A stretch of DNA of 7,578 nucleotides from an uncultured Opitutia bacterium (GTDB lineage Bacteria; Verrucomicrobiota; Verrucomicrobiia; Opitutales; UBA953): positions 1 to 7,578 of the forward strand of contig CAIYUD010000056.1 in NCBI GenBank assembly GCA_903929325.1, read 5' to 3'. The notes under the pieces were generated by a model. The model saw only the letters and a list, made by a program, of their open reading frames with translations. It had not been told where the DNA came from and made no database searches. How positions within the stretch are numbered: the stretch's first letter is position 1; each line of letters starts with the position of its first letter. Of the stretch, positions 1 through 7,221 are shown piece after piece. A program made the position numbers and the translations under genes.

Positions 1-1
1 C

Positions 2-433
2 GCAACCATTCCCTCACTGGTGTATTGGGTTTGCAATAAACAAATATGGCATCGCCAAAACTACGCAGTGCCCCTGAGTCTATCGTGGTCTCAAAGTATG
101 GGGCCTCCGGGCAGTGAGCAAATACGGGATGAAAGTGCCGCAGAGGAATGCACCCTTCTCGCCACAAGCATCTCGCGTGCAAAAGGTGATCCTGCTGTCA
201 TCGAGATCTCGAATGAGGAAACCGCCTGGGCTATCGTCCGCGCGCTTTCTTCTATTCGAATCACTCTCCGCGAATCCGTATTTCCCGATATACCCGACAG
301 CGCCCTCGAGAGCGAACAAGCTTTGGCTAAACTGGCTTCTAAAATCCCTTCCGAACAACGCCATGCCTTGGCTTGTTATGACTGCTTTGGCCTTCTACAG
401 TTCGCCCTGATCGATCAACTCGATAAATCTTAG
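2..433 (+). CDS. Small hypothetical protein, possibly DUF2017-like; start uncertain
   Basis: The frame is open from the left edge to the TAG at 431-433, so the gene may begin outside the window. In-window start candidates are GTG at 20 and ATG at 98; neither has a clear Shine-Dalgarno, and the ATG would give about 111 residues. Numbering from the GTG, residues 1-45 look unstructured and may not be coding. Residues 58-137 look like a soluble helical domain: an acidic NEETAWAIVRALSSIR helix, an RESVFPDIPD turn, and a last helix YDCFGLLQFALIDQLD. The 'two helices plus YDxxxxLQxxLxxxL' ending recalls the DUF2017 family, often found beside clpS, but this is a memory-based resemblance, not a search. 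No catalytic motif is seen. The following sulP gene starts 45 bases downstream on the same strand, so co-transcription is possible. Function unknown. Confidence 0.5.
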   Translation, partial: ATIPSLVYWVCNKQIWHRQNYAVPLSLSWSQSMGPPGSEQIRDESAAEECTLLATSISRAKGDPAVIEISNEETAWAIVRALSSIRITLRESVFPDIPDSALESEQALAKLASKIPSEQRHALACYDCFGLLQFALIDQLDKS

Positions 434-478
434 AGGAAATCGGTTGATAAGCCGTCTCAGTGTCGCTCCATTGGCTAG

Positions 479-2338
479 GTGAAACCAACCACACCCAATG
501 AAGGTTCTGCCATTCGGCAGACACTTGATTGGCTCCGTGCTTTGCCTCGCCTGCGACTCTTTCCACTGCGAGATGCCTTTCGCACAGCAGATAGCGTATC
601 ACTTAAAGCTGATTTCACCGCAGGCCTGACCGTTGCCCTGCTCGCATTCCCCATGGCACTCGCCTTCGCAACGAAGGCAGGACTGCCCGTCTGGTGCGGC
701 ATCTTAACCAGCGGTGTTGCCGCCATCGTGGCACCGATGCTGGCAGGCTCGCCCTTACTCTCAAGTGGACCTACCAATGCATCGGCTGCCTTACTCGTCG
801 GCGCATTCACCGCGATGGGAGCCACCCAGCCTGAAATGCGCGTGGCCCTGTTACCGGCACTCCTGCTGATGACGGGTCTCTTTCTTTTACTAACCTCTTG
901 GCTGCGCTTGGGAGGTTTCGCAGATTTTATTCCACGTACAGTGATTGCAGCATACATCGCTGCAGCGGCCATTCGCATTACCGCCATGCAACTTCCGGTT
1001 GCCCTGGGAGTTTCCGTGGATGCCGCCGCTACACCCATCGAAGTCTTTTGGCGCATCGCCACGGCGGGACGTGACTTACTGAACTCGAATATGCTCGTGG
1101 CTGTTGCCACGCTGTGTGTTTTCATTTTGGTACGGCGAACCAAAGACACTGGGCCTGCCATTTTGGCAGCCATCGCCACGGCGTCATTTTTTGCGATGGT
1201 CGCTGAAAATGTCTCTCTATCGCAAGGGCATGCCCCTCGGCAGGGTCTCTTCACCTATGTGGGCGACGGCGCCCGCTGGACGGCAGATCTTTCGCCTGAT
1301 TTTTCCTTCCGCACCTTTTCCATCCTCTTCTCACCCGCACTGGCACTGGCCGTACTCATTGTCATTGAGAGCACAGCGAACGCACGCGCCTCTGCTTTAA
1401 AAACTGGCCAACCCGCGGACATCCATCAGGAAATTTTCGGACTTGGGGTCGCAAACCTCGCCTGTGGAGCCTGCTCAGGCATGCCTGCCTCTGGGTCTAT
1501 CAGCCGTTCAGCGATCAATATTAACGCTGGGGCGCGCAGCGGATTCGCTTCAATCTCCACGGGCATACTCATTTCGGGGATTGGTTTCGCTGCCAGCGGC
1601 ATGGTTGCGAAAATTCCCTTAGCGTCACTGGCCATTCTCGTCATCGCTGCGGAACGCGAACTCGCAAATCTTCCGGTGGTCCGACTGATTTTACGCTCGA
1701 GCACTCAAGATCGCGTTACCTTCTTGGTTACCTTGATAACCGCGCTGATCGCACCGCTCGACATTGCCATCTTCTTCGGCACTGCCGTGGCGATTGCTTT
1801 CTACCTCAAGCAAACGGCGTCACCTCAAGTTGTTGAGTATATCTTTTCAGAAAGCGGCGAAGTACGTCGTCGCGAAGCCAATCTTCCGAGTTCGAGCATT
1901 TGCATCTTACACGTCGCTGGCAGTTTACACTTTGGCGCAACGCAAGCTTTCCATGAACACTTACGCCGTGCGTCCGCAGATTCCAATCTACGCGTACTCG
2001 TACTTAAGTTCCGTGAAGCCGAGCACCTCGACGCCAATGGCGTACTCTTGCTGAGAGACGTGGCAGAAATTCTCCGCAAAGGGGGCCGTCACCTCATCCT
2101 TTGCGAAGTAACCCCAGAGACGCAGCGCGTCCTCGAGGGCGCAGGCCTGATCGAGACTATCGGACGCGAAAATGTCCTCCCCGATGACCCAACCAACCCT
2201 ACCTTATCGCTCGCGGAAGCGGTTCGACAGGCACGAAAACTCTCCGGGGACGGTGAAGCGGTTCTTAAGATTCTAACTGCACCCCACCCCGACTTGCCTC
2301 GTTCTGCAGCGTCTAGACACGAAGATTGGCAAATCTAG
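479..2338 (+). CDS. SulP/SLC26-family anion permease with C-terminal STAS domain
   Basis: This is a predicted inner-membrane anion transporter of 619 residues, the usual length for bacterial SulP proteins. Residues about 44-445 form the multi-span core. The DFTAGLTVALLAFPMALAFA stretch (45-64) is the family's first transmembrane signature. GPTNAS (97-102) matches the family's GPT motif in TM3. IESTANARA (296-304) carries E297 where homologues place the acidic coupling residue of TM8. GMPASGSISRSAININAGAR (334-353) is the TM10 signature. Residues about 470-585 are a cytoplasmic STAS domain. Its DANG (518-521) replaces the DSSG phosphorylation motif of SpoIIAA-type anti-sigma antagonists, so phosphorylation there is unlikely. 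The start is GTG at 479: an in-frame TAG at 476-478 excludes anything upstream, and the next methionine (59) lies inside TM1. Substrate (sulfate, bicarbonate, dicarboxylate or other) cannot be read from sequence. No sulfate-assimilation gene is adjacent. Confidence 0.95.
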   Translation: MKPTTPNEGSAIRQTLDWLRALPRLRLFPLRDAFRTADSVSLKADFTAGLTVALLAFPMALAFATKAGLPVWCGILTSGVAAIVAPMLAGSPLLSSGPTNASAALLVGAFTAMGATQPEMRVALLPALLLMTGLFLLLTSWLRLGGFADFIPRTVIAAYIAAAAIRITAMQLPVALGVSVDAAATPIEVFWRIATAGRDLLNSNMLVAVATLCVFILVRRTKDTGPAILAAIATASFFAMVAENVSLSQGHAPRQGLFTYVGDGARWTADLSPDFSFRTFSILFSPALALAVLIVIESTANARASALKTGQPADIHQEIFGLGVANLACGACSGMPASGSISRSAININAGARSGFASISTGILISGIGFAASGMVAKIPLASLAILVIAAERELANLPVVRLILRSSTQDRVTFLVTLITALIAPLDIAIFFGTAVAIAFYLKQTASPQVVEYIFSESGEVRRREANLPSSSICILHVAGSLHFGATQAFHEHLRRASADSNLRVLVLKFREAEHLDANGVLLLRDVAEILRKGGRHLILCEVTPETQRVLEGAGLIETIGRENVLPDDPTNPTLSLAEAVRQARKLSGDGEAVLKILTAPHPDLPRSAASRHEDWQI

Positions 2339-2369
2339 CCCTAAAACTGCATTCTCCGCTTGATGAGAG

Positions 2370-2385
2370 AGGGGCACCAGCCCTT
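2370..2385 (+). other. Small hairpin in the fbaB leader
   Basis: AGGGGC (2370-2375) pairs with GCCCTT (2380-2385), with one G-U pair, across a 4-base loop. It sits in the 74-base gap between the SulP gene and fbaB, 27 bases before the fbaB ATG. No T run follows, so it is a poor intrinsic terminator. It could be a leader structure or chance. No convincing -35/-10 pair was found in this gap (a TTGATG at 2360 has no good partner). Confidence 0.25.
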
Positions 2386-2412
2386 GGATAGAGCGGTTAA
2401 CTTTCCACACAC

Positions 2413-3486
2413 ATGAGCACATCCTACAGCGACATCCAAAAGCTCCTCGGCGCCGAGGCAGACAGCCTCCTCGGGTTTAAGAACCCGAAGATCAGCAAAG
2501 AGCAGATCCACGTGCCGCACGGCAATTGGGTTGAGCACGCTTTCGCACCTTCTGATCGCAACAATCGCGTCTTAGCCAACCTGCAACGCCTCTACGGTTC
2601 GGGTCGCCTCGCAGGCACCGGCTACGTTTCCATCCTGCCCGTCGACCAAGGCATCGAACACTCGGCTGGCGCTTCGTTTGCGAAGAACCCCATTTACTTC
2701 GACGGCGAAAATATCGTGAAGCTCGCCATCGAGGGCGGTTGCAATGCGGTCTGCTCCACCTTCGGCGTGCTCGGCAGCGTCTCCCGTCGCTATGCCCACA
2801 AAATCCCTCTGATGGTGAAGATTAATCACAACCAACTTCTCACTTACCCGAACGTCGGCGACCAAGTTATGTACGGCACCATCAAGCAAGCCGCAGACAT
2901 GGGCTGTGCGGCTGTCGGTGCGACCATCTACTTCGGATCCGAAGAATCGAACCGTCAAATCATCGAAGTCTCCCAAGCCTTCGCGATGGCGCACGAAATG
3001 GGTATGGCCACCGTCCTCTGGTGCTACACCCGCAACAGTGCCTTCAAGAAAGATAAAGACTACCACGTCTCCGCTGACCTCACCGGCCAAGCCAACCATC
3101 TCGGCGTCACCATCCAGGCCGACATCATCAAACAGAAACTTCCCGAGAACAACGGTGGCTACCTCGCCATCCAGCAAACGGAGTCGTCATACGGTAAGAT
3201 CGACAAACGTATGTACACCGAACTCAGCTCTGATCACCCGATTGACCTTACCCGCTACCAGGTTGCCAACTGCTACATGGGTCGTATCGGTTTAATTAAT
3301 TCGGGCGGACCTTCGGGCAGCAACGACTTCGCTGAAGCTGTCAAAACTGCTGTCATCAATAAGCGTGCGGGCGGCCAAGGCCTCATCTCCGGACGTAAGG
3401 CATTCCAACGTCCGATTGAAGAAGGCGCTAAGCTTCTCCACACCATCCAAGACGTCTATCTCTGCAAAGACGTCACGGTCGCTTAA
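2413..3486 (+). CDS. fbaB: Class I fructose-bisphosphate aldolase, FbaB/DhnA type
   Basis: The enzyme cleaves fructose 1,6-bisphosphate to dihydroxyacetone phosphate and glyceraldehyde 3-phosphate (reverse in gluconeogenesis) in the cytoplasm, using a lysine Schiff base and no metal. At 357 residues it is close to E. coli FbaB (about 350) and is recognisably collinear with it from LLGAEADSLL (11-20) to the end. Shared blocks include GRLAGTGYVSILPVDQGIEH (64-83), GATIYFGSEES (169-179), NSAFKKDKDYHVSADLTGQA (208-227), NCYMGRIGLINSGG (286-299) and INKRAGG (315-321). By analogy with archaeal-type class I aldolases, D78, W203 and Y205 are active-site residues and K240 (ADIIK) is the predicted Schiff-base lysine. 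ATG at 2413 fits the family's N-terminus, although no Shine-Dalgarno precedes it. The gene is closed by a strong terminator, and its codons favour C in third position, as expected for a highly expressed gene. It is more likely glycolytic than an aroma/AI-2 (LsrF) paralogue, given the E. coli FbaB-like N-terminus. Confidence 0.97.
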   Translation: MSTSYSDIQKLLGAEADSLLGFKNPKISKEQIHVPHGNWVEHAFAPSDRNNRVLANLQRLYGSGRLAGTGYVSILPVDQGIEHSAGASFAKNPIYFDGENIVKLAIEGGCNAVCSTFGVLGSVSRRYAHKIPLMVKINHNQLLTYPNVGDQVMYGTIKQAADMGCAAVGATIYFGSEESNRQIIEVSQAFAMAHEMGMATVLWCYTRNSAFKKDKDYHVSADLTGQANHLGVTIQADIIKQKLPENNGGYLAIQQTESSYGKIDKRMYTELSSDHPIDLTRYQVANCYMGRIGLINSGGPSGSNDFAEAVKTAVINKRAGGQGLISGRKAFQRPIEEGAKLLHTIQDVYLCKDVTVA

Positions 3487-3509
3487 CGCGCGACTTCCAG
3501 AACGAAACC

Positions 3510-3537
3510 AAGCCCCGGCCAAAAACCGGGGCTTTTT
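3510..3537 (+). terminator. Rho-independent terminator of fbaB
   Basis: AAGCCCCGG (3510-3518) pairs perfectly with CCGGGGCTT (3526-3534) around a 7-base loop, and the right arm runs into five T's (3533-3537). It begins 24 bases after the fbaB stop codon. It should separate fbaB from the downstream membrane-protein gene, which therefore probably needs its own promoter within 3538-3742. Confidence 0.92.
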
Positions 3538-3562
3538 CGTACCAACTCCGTAATAGACGAAT

Positions 3563-3686
3563 GACTAAAGGCTAAGGACTAAAGCGTAGTAACTCTTTGA
3601 TAGGCTTCAGGGGAATCTCTCGTTCATTTATTCCGCCAATCAGCTGCTTAGCTCTTAATATCAATTTTAGTCCTTAGTCTTTAGTC
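3563..3686. repeat. 124-base element bounded by 21-base inverted repeats built of tandem heptamers
   Basis: The left arm (3563-3583) is three 7-mers: GACTAAA, GGCTAAG, GACTAAA. The right arm (3666-3686) is TTTAGTC, CTTAGTC, TTTAGTC, which on the other strand reads GACTAAA, GACTAAG, GACTAAA. The arms pair at all 21 positions, 20 Watson-Crick and one G-U. The 82 bases between them are fairly AT-rich and have no ORF; they include a weak GGAAT/ATTCC hairpin and a TAATAT (3656-3661) resembling a -10 box without a clear -35. No target-site duplication is apparent at the outer edges, and there is no transposase. It may be a REP/MITE-like dispersed repeat, a cluster of protein-binding heptamers, or an RNA hairpin. 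Presence of the repeat is directly visible; its role is not. Confidence 0.8.
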
Positions 3687-3727
3687 TCCTTTCAGCCCCC
3701 TTTACCCTTCCCCCTTTTTCCACTTCT
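3687..3727 (+). other. Pyrimidine-rich leader tract before the DUF2157 gene
   Basis: Of these 41 bases, 37 are C or T; the exceptions are A3694, G3695, A3704 and A3722. The tract directly abuts the right inverted-repeat arm and ends 15 bases before the ATG at 3743. It contains nothing like a Shine-Dalgarno and would give an unstructured, purine-poor 5' leader. A role in translation initiation is only a possibility. Confidence 0.45.
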
Positions 3728-3742
3728 GACACACTACCCCGC

Positions 3743-5998
3743 ATGTCGCTTCCTGAACGCATCCGCACTTGGCTGAACGAAGAAACAACTGTCTGGGCTC
3801 GCGAAGGTTTAATCGGCGAAGCTCAACGCGAACGCATCCTCGCGCGTTACCCAGCCGACGAAGCGGGTTCAGGCCGATTGACGTTTGCCCTGCGCACGCT
3901 CGCGGTACTTGTGCTCTTCGCAGCGGTCGTTCTGGTTATCAGTCATAATTGGGACGACCTTTCACGCACTGGACGGATGGTAACTGTCATATCCGTACTG
4001 GTTGCGGTTCAAGGTATCGGCATCAGTTACCTCCTGCGAAGTCGTCCGCAAGGTGCAGCCCTTGGTCTATTTGCGAGCTGCCTACTCTACGGTGCCGCCA
4101 TCGGTCTAACCGGACAAATTTTCCACCTCGATGCACACCAACCCGACGCCTACCTAGCTTGGTGCCTCGGCGTACTACCCTTCGCACTCCTGCTCGACTA
4201 CACCTTGCTACACTTGCTGGTCATTGGTTTAGCCTCGATCTGGTTTGTGTCCGAAAACCAAATGCAGTGGTGGCGCACCGGGAATGAACTCGAAGTTCTC
4301 TTCTACGCACTCTTGCTCACCCCTTCGGCAATTGCGGGCTATCGCCGTTCACGCCCTATCATCATTGGCGTAATCGCTTTCTGCTGGCCTATCATTGTGA
4401 TGGTCGCAATCGGATCGAGTCCGAAGGACTTCAATCCCGTCTTCCTCGTCGCGCCGCTGGCGATTGCCGCATTGCACCAACCTGGCGACCCTCGCTCACG
4501 CGGCTGGCGCGTCGTCGGCGTTATCAGTGCGACCATCTTGTGCATCGTCCTTGGACAACCCTCGGCCTCGTTTAATTCGAACTTCTGGACGTACACACCG
4601 ATTCTCACTGCCATCGGCACGCTTATCATCGGCTGGGGCATCCTCAAAGCCCGTGACAGCCATGGCAAACTTGGCGCTATTCTCGCCGCCAGCATTGGCA
4701 GTCTCTTTGTGCTACGCGAACTCGGCAATAGCAGCGCCTTGGTTGTAACGCTCTGCGTCGTCGCGGCTAACCTCTTAACCCTGGCTCTGGCGATTGCGCA
4801 AATGCGACTGGGCTTAGCGGAAGGGCGACTACGCCCTTATGTCTACGGCAGCCTTGTCTTTATTATCTGGTTGATTGTGCGCTACACCGATATCGAAAAG
4901 GAAATTGGGATGCTGGGTATGGCAGCGTTCTTTGCCGTCATCAGCGCAGGTCTCTTCTTCTTAGCACGCCTCTGGCGCTCACTTGCCGAAAAACCTGTTG
5001 CTGAGAGGATGGCGGACTTCCATCCAGCATGGGTTGAAACATTGGCAGACAAGGTGCGTCCATTATCTCGACGACTGCTCGTCGCAGCGTGCGTCGCCCA
5101 GGTAGCCGTTATCGGCTATATGGTATGGAATCATCTGCAACCACTCCGATATGGCGAACGCATCGTGGTGCGCGCAGAACCCGTCGACCCGCGCGATATG
5201 TTAAAGGGTGAATACGTTATCCTCGGTTACGACTTCGCTCGGATATCAGATAAAGATTTGAAAGTATTAAATGCACAACTCGGATCGCCTGACGACGCAG
5301 ACGAAGATACACGCAAATGGCTACCCGAGGATACCACCGTATTCGTTCCTTTAGTGAAAAAGACCAATGGCGAATGGACTGGCGGGAAACCGACCCTCGT
5401 ACGCCCGAGCGAAGGACTTTATTTACAAGGACTCACTGGCTATCGCTGGAGAGGGGGGAATGAACTTCGCTTCGGCATTGAAGCTTACTACGTCGAAGAA
5501 GGTAAAGGCGCTGCGTGGGAAAAGCTGCGCAACACCGGACTCCTCAAGGTCACAATTGCCGTACTACCAAATGGCAAAGCAGGTCTCGTCTCCATCGATG
5601 CCGACACTACACCGTTTAAAGAAATCACAGGCTGGCGTACGCTGACTGGCTGGCAGTCGTCAGGATCTTGGCGAGACGAGGTCGTGCTAACCACAAAAGG
5701 ATTTGAGAACAACGTGCGTAAGGCCAAAGACGCTGCGATTGTCGATCCCATGCCAGATTTCAGCAAAGAACGTCTCGTGATTCTGAAAGATACCGAAGGG
5801 TTGCCTATCAAAGTCGAATCCAATGGCACATGCATTCGCATCCAAACTGTCGACCCAAAGAAGAATCAACGACAAGAAGATAAAGGCAGTGCACTCGTAG
5901 TCATCCCACGTGATGGCCAGAACATCTACAATGCTCAAGGGGCGCGCATCAGAACTGACAATGGCGACCGAGACGAAACGGATGACAGCGAACGCTGA
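3743..5998 (+). CDS. DUF2157 - GDYXXLXY fusion, multi-span membrane protein with extra C-terminal tail
   Basis: This 751-residue predicted inner-membrane protein has unknown function. Residues 10-36 (WLNEETTVWAREGLI, then a helix ending in RY) and SHNWDDLSR (67-75) followed by LLYGAAIGLTGQIFHLD (114-130) match the DUF2157 pattern. About 13 hydrophobic segments follow between residues 48 and 410. A further membrane span (444-463) leads into RAEPVDPRDMLKGEYVILGY (477-496), a GDYXXLXY-type motif with Glu for Asp (G489, E490, Y491, L494, Y496). RFGIEAYYVEEGKG (576-589) and LLKVTIAVLPNGKAGLVSI (600-618) fit the same domain, which should lie outside the membrane. In many bacteria DUF2157, DUF4401 and GDYXXLXY proteins are separate neighbouring genes; here two are one reading frame. 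Residues about 619-751 extend past the usual domain end, are soluble, become highly charged and end in a DRDETDDSER tail. ATG at 3743 is followed by the expected N-terminus, without a Shine-Dalgarno. Confidence 0.88.
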   Translation: MSLPERIRTWLNEETTVWAREGLIGEAQRERILARYPADEAGSGRLTFALRTLAVLVLFAAVVLVISHNWDDLSRTGRMVTVISVLVAVQGIGISYLLRSRPQGAALGLFASCLLYGAAIGLTGQIFHLDAHQPDAYLAWCLGVLPFALLLDYTLLHLLVIGLASIWFVSENQMQWWRTGNELEVLFYALLLTPSAIAGYRRSRPIIIGVIAFCWPIIVMVAIGSSPKDFNPVFLVAPLAIAALHQPGDPRSRGWRVVGVISATILCIVLGQPSASFNSNFWTYTPILTAIGTLIIGWGILKARDSHGKLGAILAASIGSLFVLRELGNSSALVVTLCVVAANLLTLALAIAQMRLGLAEGRLRPYVYGSLVFIIWLIVRYTDIEKEIGMLGMAAFFAVISAGLFFLARLWRSLAEKPVAERMADFHPAWVETLADKVRPLSRRLLVAACVAQVAVIGYMVWNHLQPLRYGERIVVRAEPVDPRDMLKGEYVILGYDFARISDKDLKVLNAQLGSPDDADEDTRKWLPEDTTVFVPLVKKTNGEWTGGKPTLVRPSEGLYLQGLTGYRWRGGNELRFGIEAYYVEEGKGAAWEKLRNTGLLKVTIAVLPNGKAGLVSIDADTTPFKEITGWRTLTGWQSSGSWRDEVVLTTKGFENNVRKAKDAAIVDPMPDFSKERLVILKDTEGLPIKVESNGTCIRIQTVDPKKNQRQEDKGSALVVIPRDGQNIYNAQGARIRTDNGDRDETDDSER

Positions 5999-6004
5999 AG
6001 TGCC

Positions 6005-7213
6005 TTAAGCTTTCTGCCCACGCATCAGTTCTATCAGTTTATTCGCGCAGGCGGTTGCGAAGACGGGGTCATTGATTTCGCAGTCAAACTCATGCACCGG
6101 CACTTTGCTGCCTTGACGAAGGGCATCAAAAAGTGCCGTATCCGCCATTGCATCATGAAACGCTTTACCAGGAGCACTGATCACGCTGATGGCCTTGCGC
6201 GGTATCATCACGGCCGATGGTACCGTGTATGCGTTAACCTTCTTCGCGAGAATCGCTCCGAGCTCAGCACACTCTGAAGGTGTCGTCCGCATCAACGTCA
6301 CCTGCGGATTGTGAATGTAGAAAGTACGGTTGGAGAATTTAGCGGGCACTGAAGCCTTCTCGCCAAAATTAACCATATCGAGACACCCAGGAGCGACCAC
6401 AACGGGAACGCGCGCCTTAACGGCAGCATCCATACGTGTTGGACCCGCGTTGAGCACCCCGCCGACGAGCTCATCGGCCCATTCAGTGGTCGTGAGATCC
6501 AGTACGCCAGAAACAATTCCACTCTCAATGACTGCTTCCATGCTGCGTCCACCGGCGCCAGTCGCAGCAAAGACTAAAACTTCATAGCCCGCTTCTTCGA
6601 GCACGGCACGCGCGGCCGTCACACAAGTGGTCGTATTACCAAACATACTTGCCACTACGAGTGGTCGCGTAGCGGAAACTTGCGGCTCAGATTCAACCAT
6701 ACCGCAGATCGCGCCAGCTGCCCGAGTAAAGATAACCATCGAAAGACGGTTCAGCCCAGCTACGTCCGCCAGGCTTGGCATCATGGTGATATCTTTCGTG
6801 CCTAAATAGGGAGCGACGTTACCCGCCGCCAATGTCGACACCATTAACTTCGGAAAACCAATCGGCAGGGCTCGCATGGCAGCGGTGGCAATCGCGGTAC
6901 CGCCGCCACCACCGAGTGAGATGACGCCTTGGATGCGACCTTCGGCTGCAAGCCTAGTGAGCATCACGGGTGCCGCCTGCGACATTGCCACAACGCACTC
7001 GCCGCGATCTTTACGGGCAACGATTTCTGCGAGATTTATTCCCGCCACCGCGGCAACTTCTTCGCGGGTAATATCGGGCTTAATGGTCGCGGGTGCGCCC
7101 GTACCAACATCAATTAACAGCGCTTGGTGTCCGCGGGCTTTAATCAACTTAGCAACAAATGCATGCTCCTCGCCCTTCGAGTCGAGAGTCCCAAGCACGG
7201 CAATCGTCGCCAT
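6005..7213 (-). CDS. UPF0261 / Tm-1-like ATP-binding domain protein
   Basis: This 402-residue soluble protein has the full length of the UPF0261 family. The N-terminal half opens with MATIAVLGTLDSKGEE (1-16), a Rossmann-like strand-loop, and carries a glycine loop SLGGGGGT (99-106) and GTKDITMMPSLADVAGLNR (138-156). The second half holds TRAAGAICGM (163-172), MFGNTTTCV (190-198), FAATGAGGRSME (215-226), APGCLDMVNFG (274-284) and HNPQVTLMRTT (301-311), all typical of the family. The N-terminal half of tomato Tm-1, which binds ATP and the tobamovirus replication protein, belongs to this family; the bacterial role is not established. ATG at 7213 lies 8 bases after the stop of the TIM-barrel gene, which indicates an operon. 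The gene's stop lies 6 bases from that of the convergent DUF2157 fusion gene, with no terminator visible between. Confidence 0.93.
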   Translation of the reverse strand: MATIAVLGTLDSKGEEHAFVAKLIKARGHQALLIDVGTGAPATIKPDITREEVAAVAGINLAEIVARKDRGECVVAMSQAAPVMLTRLAAEGRIQGVISLGGGGGTAIATAAMRALPIGFPKLMVSTLAAGNVAPYLGTKDITMMPSLADVAGLNRLSMVIFTRAAGAICGMVESEPQVSATRPLVVASMFGNTTTCVTAARAVLEEAGYEVLVFAATGAGGRSMEAVIESGIVSGVLDLTTTEWADELVGGVLNAGPTRMDAAVKARVPVVVAPGCLDMVNFGEKASVPAKFSNRTFYIHNPQVTLMRTTPSECAELGAILAKKVNAYTVPSAVMIPRKAISVISAPGKAFHDAMADTALFDALRQGSKVPVHEFDCEINDPVFATACANKLIELMRGQKA

Positions 7214-7221
7214 GATGCGTA

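Noticed and set aside
114..410. 98-codon frame overlapping the first small ORF in another phase
   Set aside because: Composition is Ser/Pro/Leu-rich without domain-like pattern. The alternative frame, open to the window edge, gives a more protein-like helical C-terminus.
475..1254. 259-codon open frame on the minus strand opposite the SulP gene
   Set aside because: It lies wholly inside a gene with clear family motifs. Its translation is low-complexity in Ala, Arg, Met and Ser, as expected for an antisense shadow.
2370..2385. Hairpin between the SulP gene and fbaB as a terminator
   Set aside because: The stem is 6 pairs with a G-U and no T run follows, so it does not meet the intrinsic terminator pattern. 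Listed only as a weak structure.
2572..3177. 201-codon minus-strand open frame opposite fbaB
   Set aside because: It is a Val/Asp/Gly-rich translation mirroring the strongly biased codons of a highly conserved aldolase, with no recognisable family.
3597..3661. TTGATA at 3597 and TAATAT at 3656 as a sigma-70 promoter
   Set aside because: The boxes are more than 50 bases apart, and neither has a partner at 16-18 bases. No promoter call is justified.
3563..3686. Heptamer repeats as a CRISPR or an insertion sequence
   Set aside because: There are only two arms, inverted and not direct, with one 82-base interval; no spacers, no transposase and no clear target duplication. Kept as an inverted repeat only.
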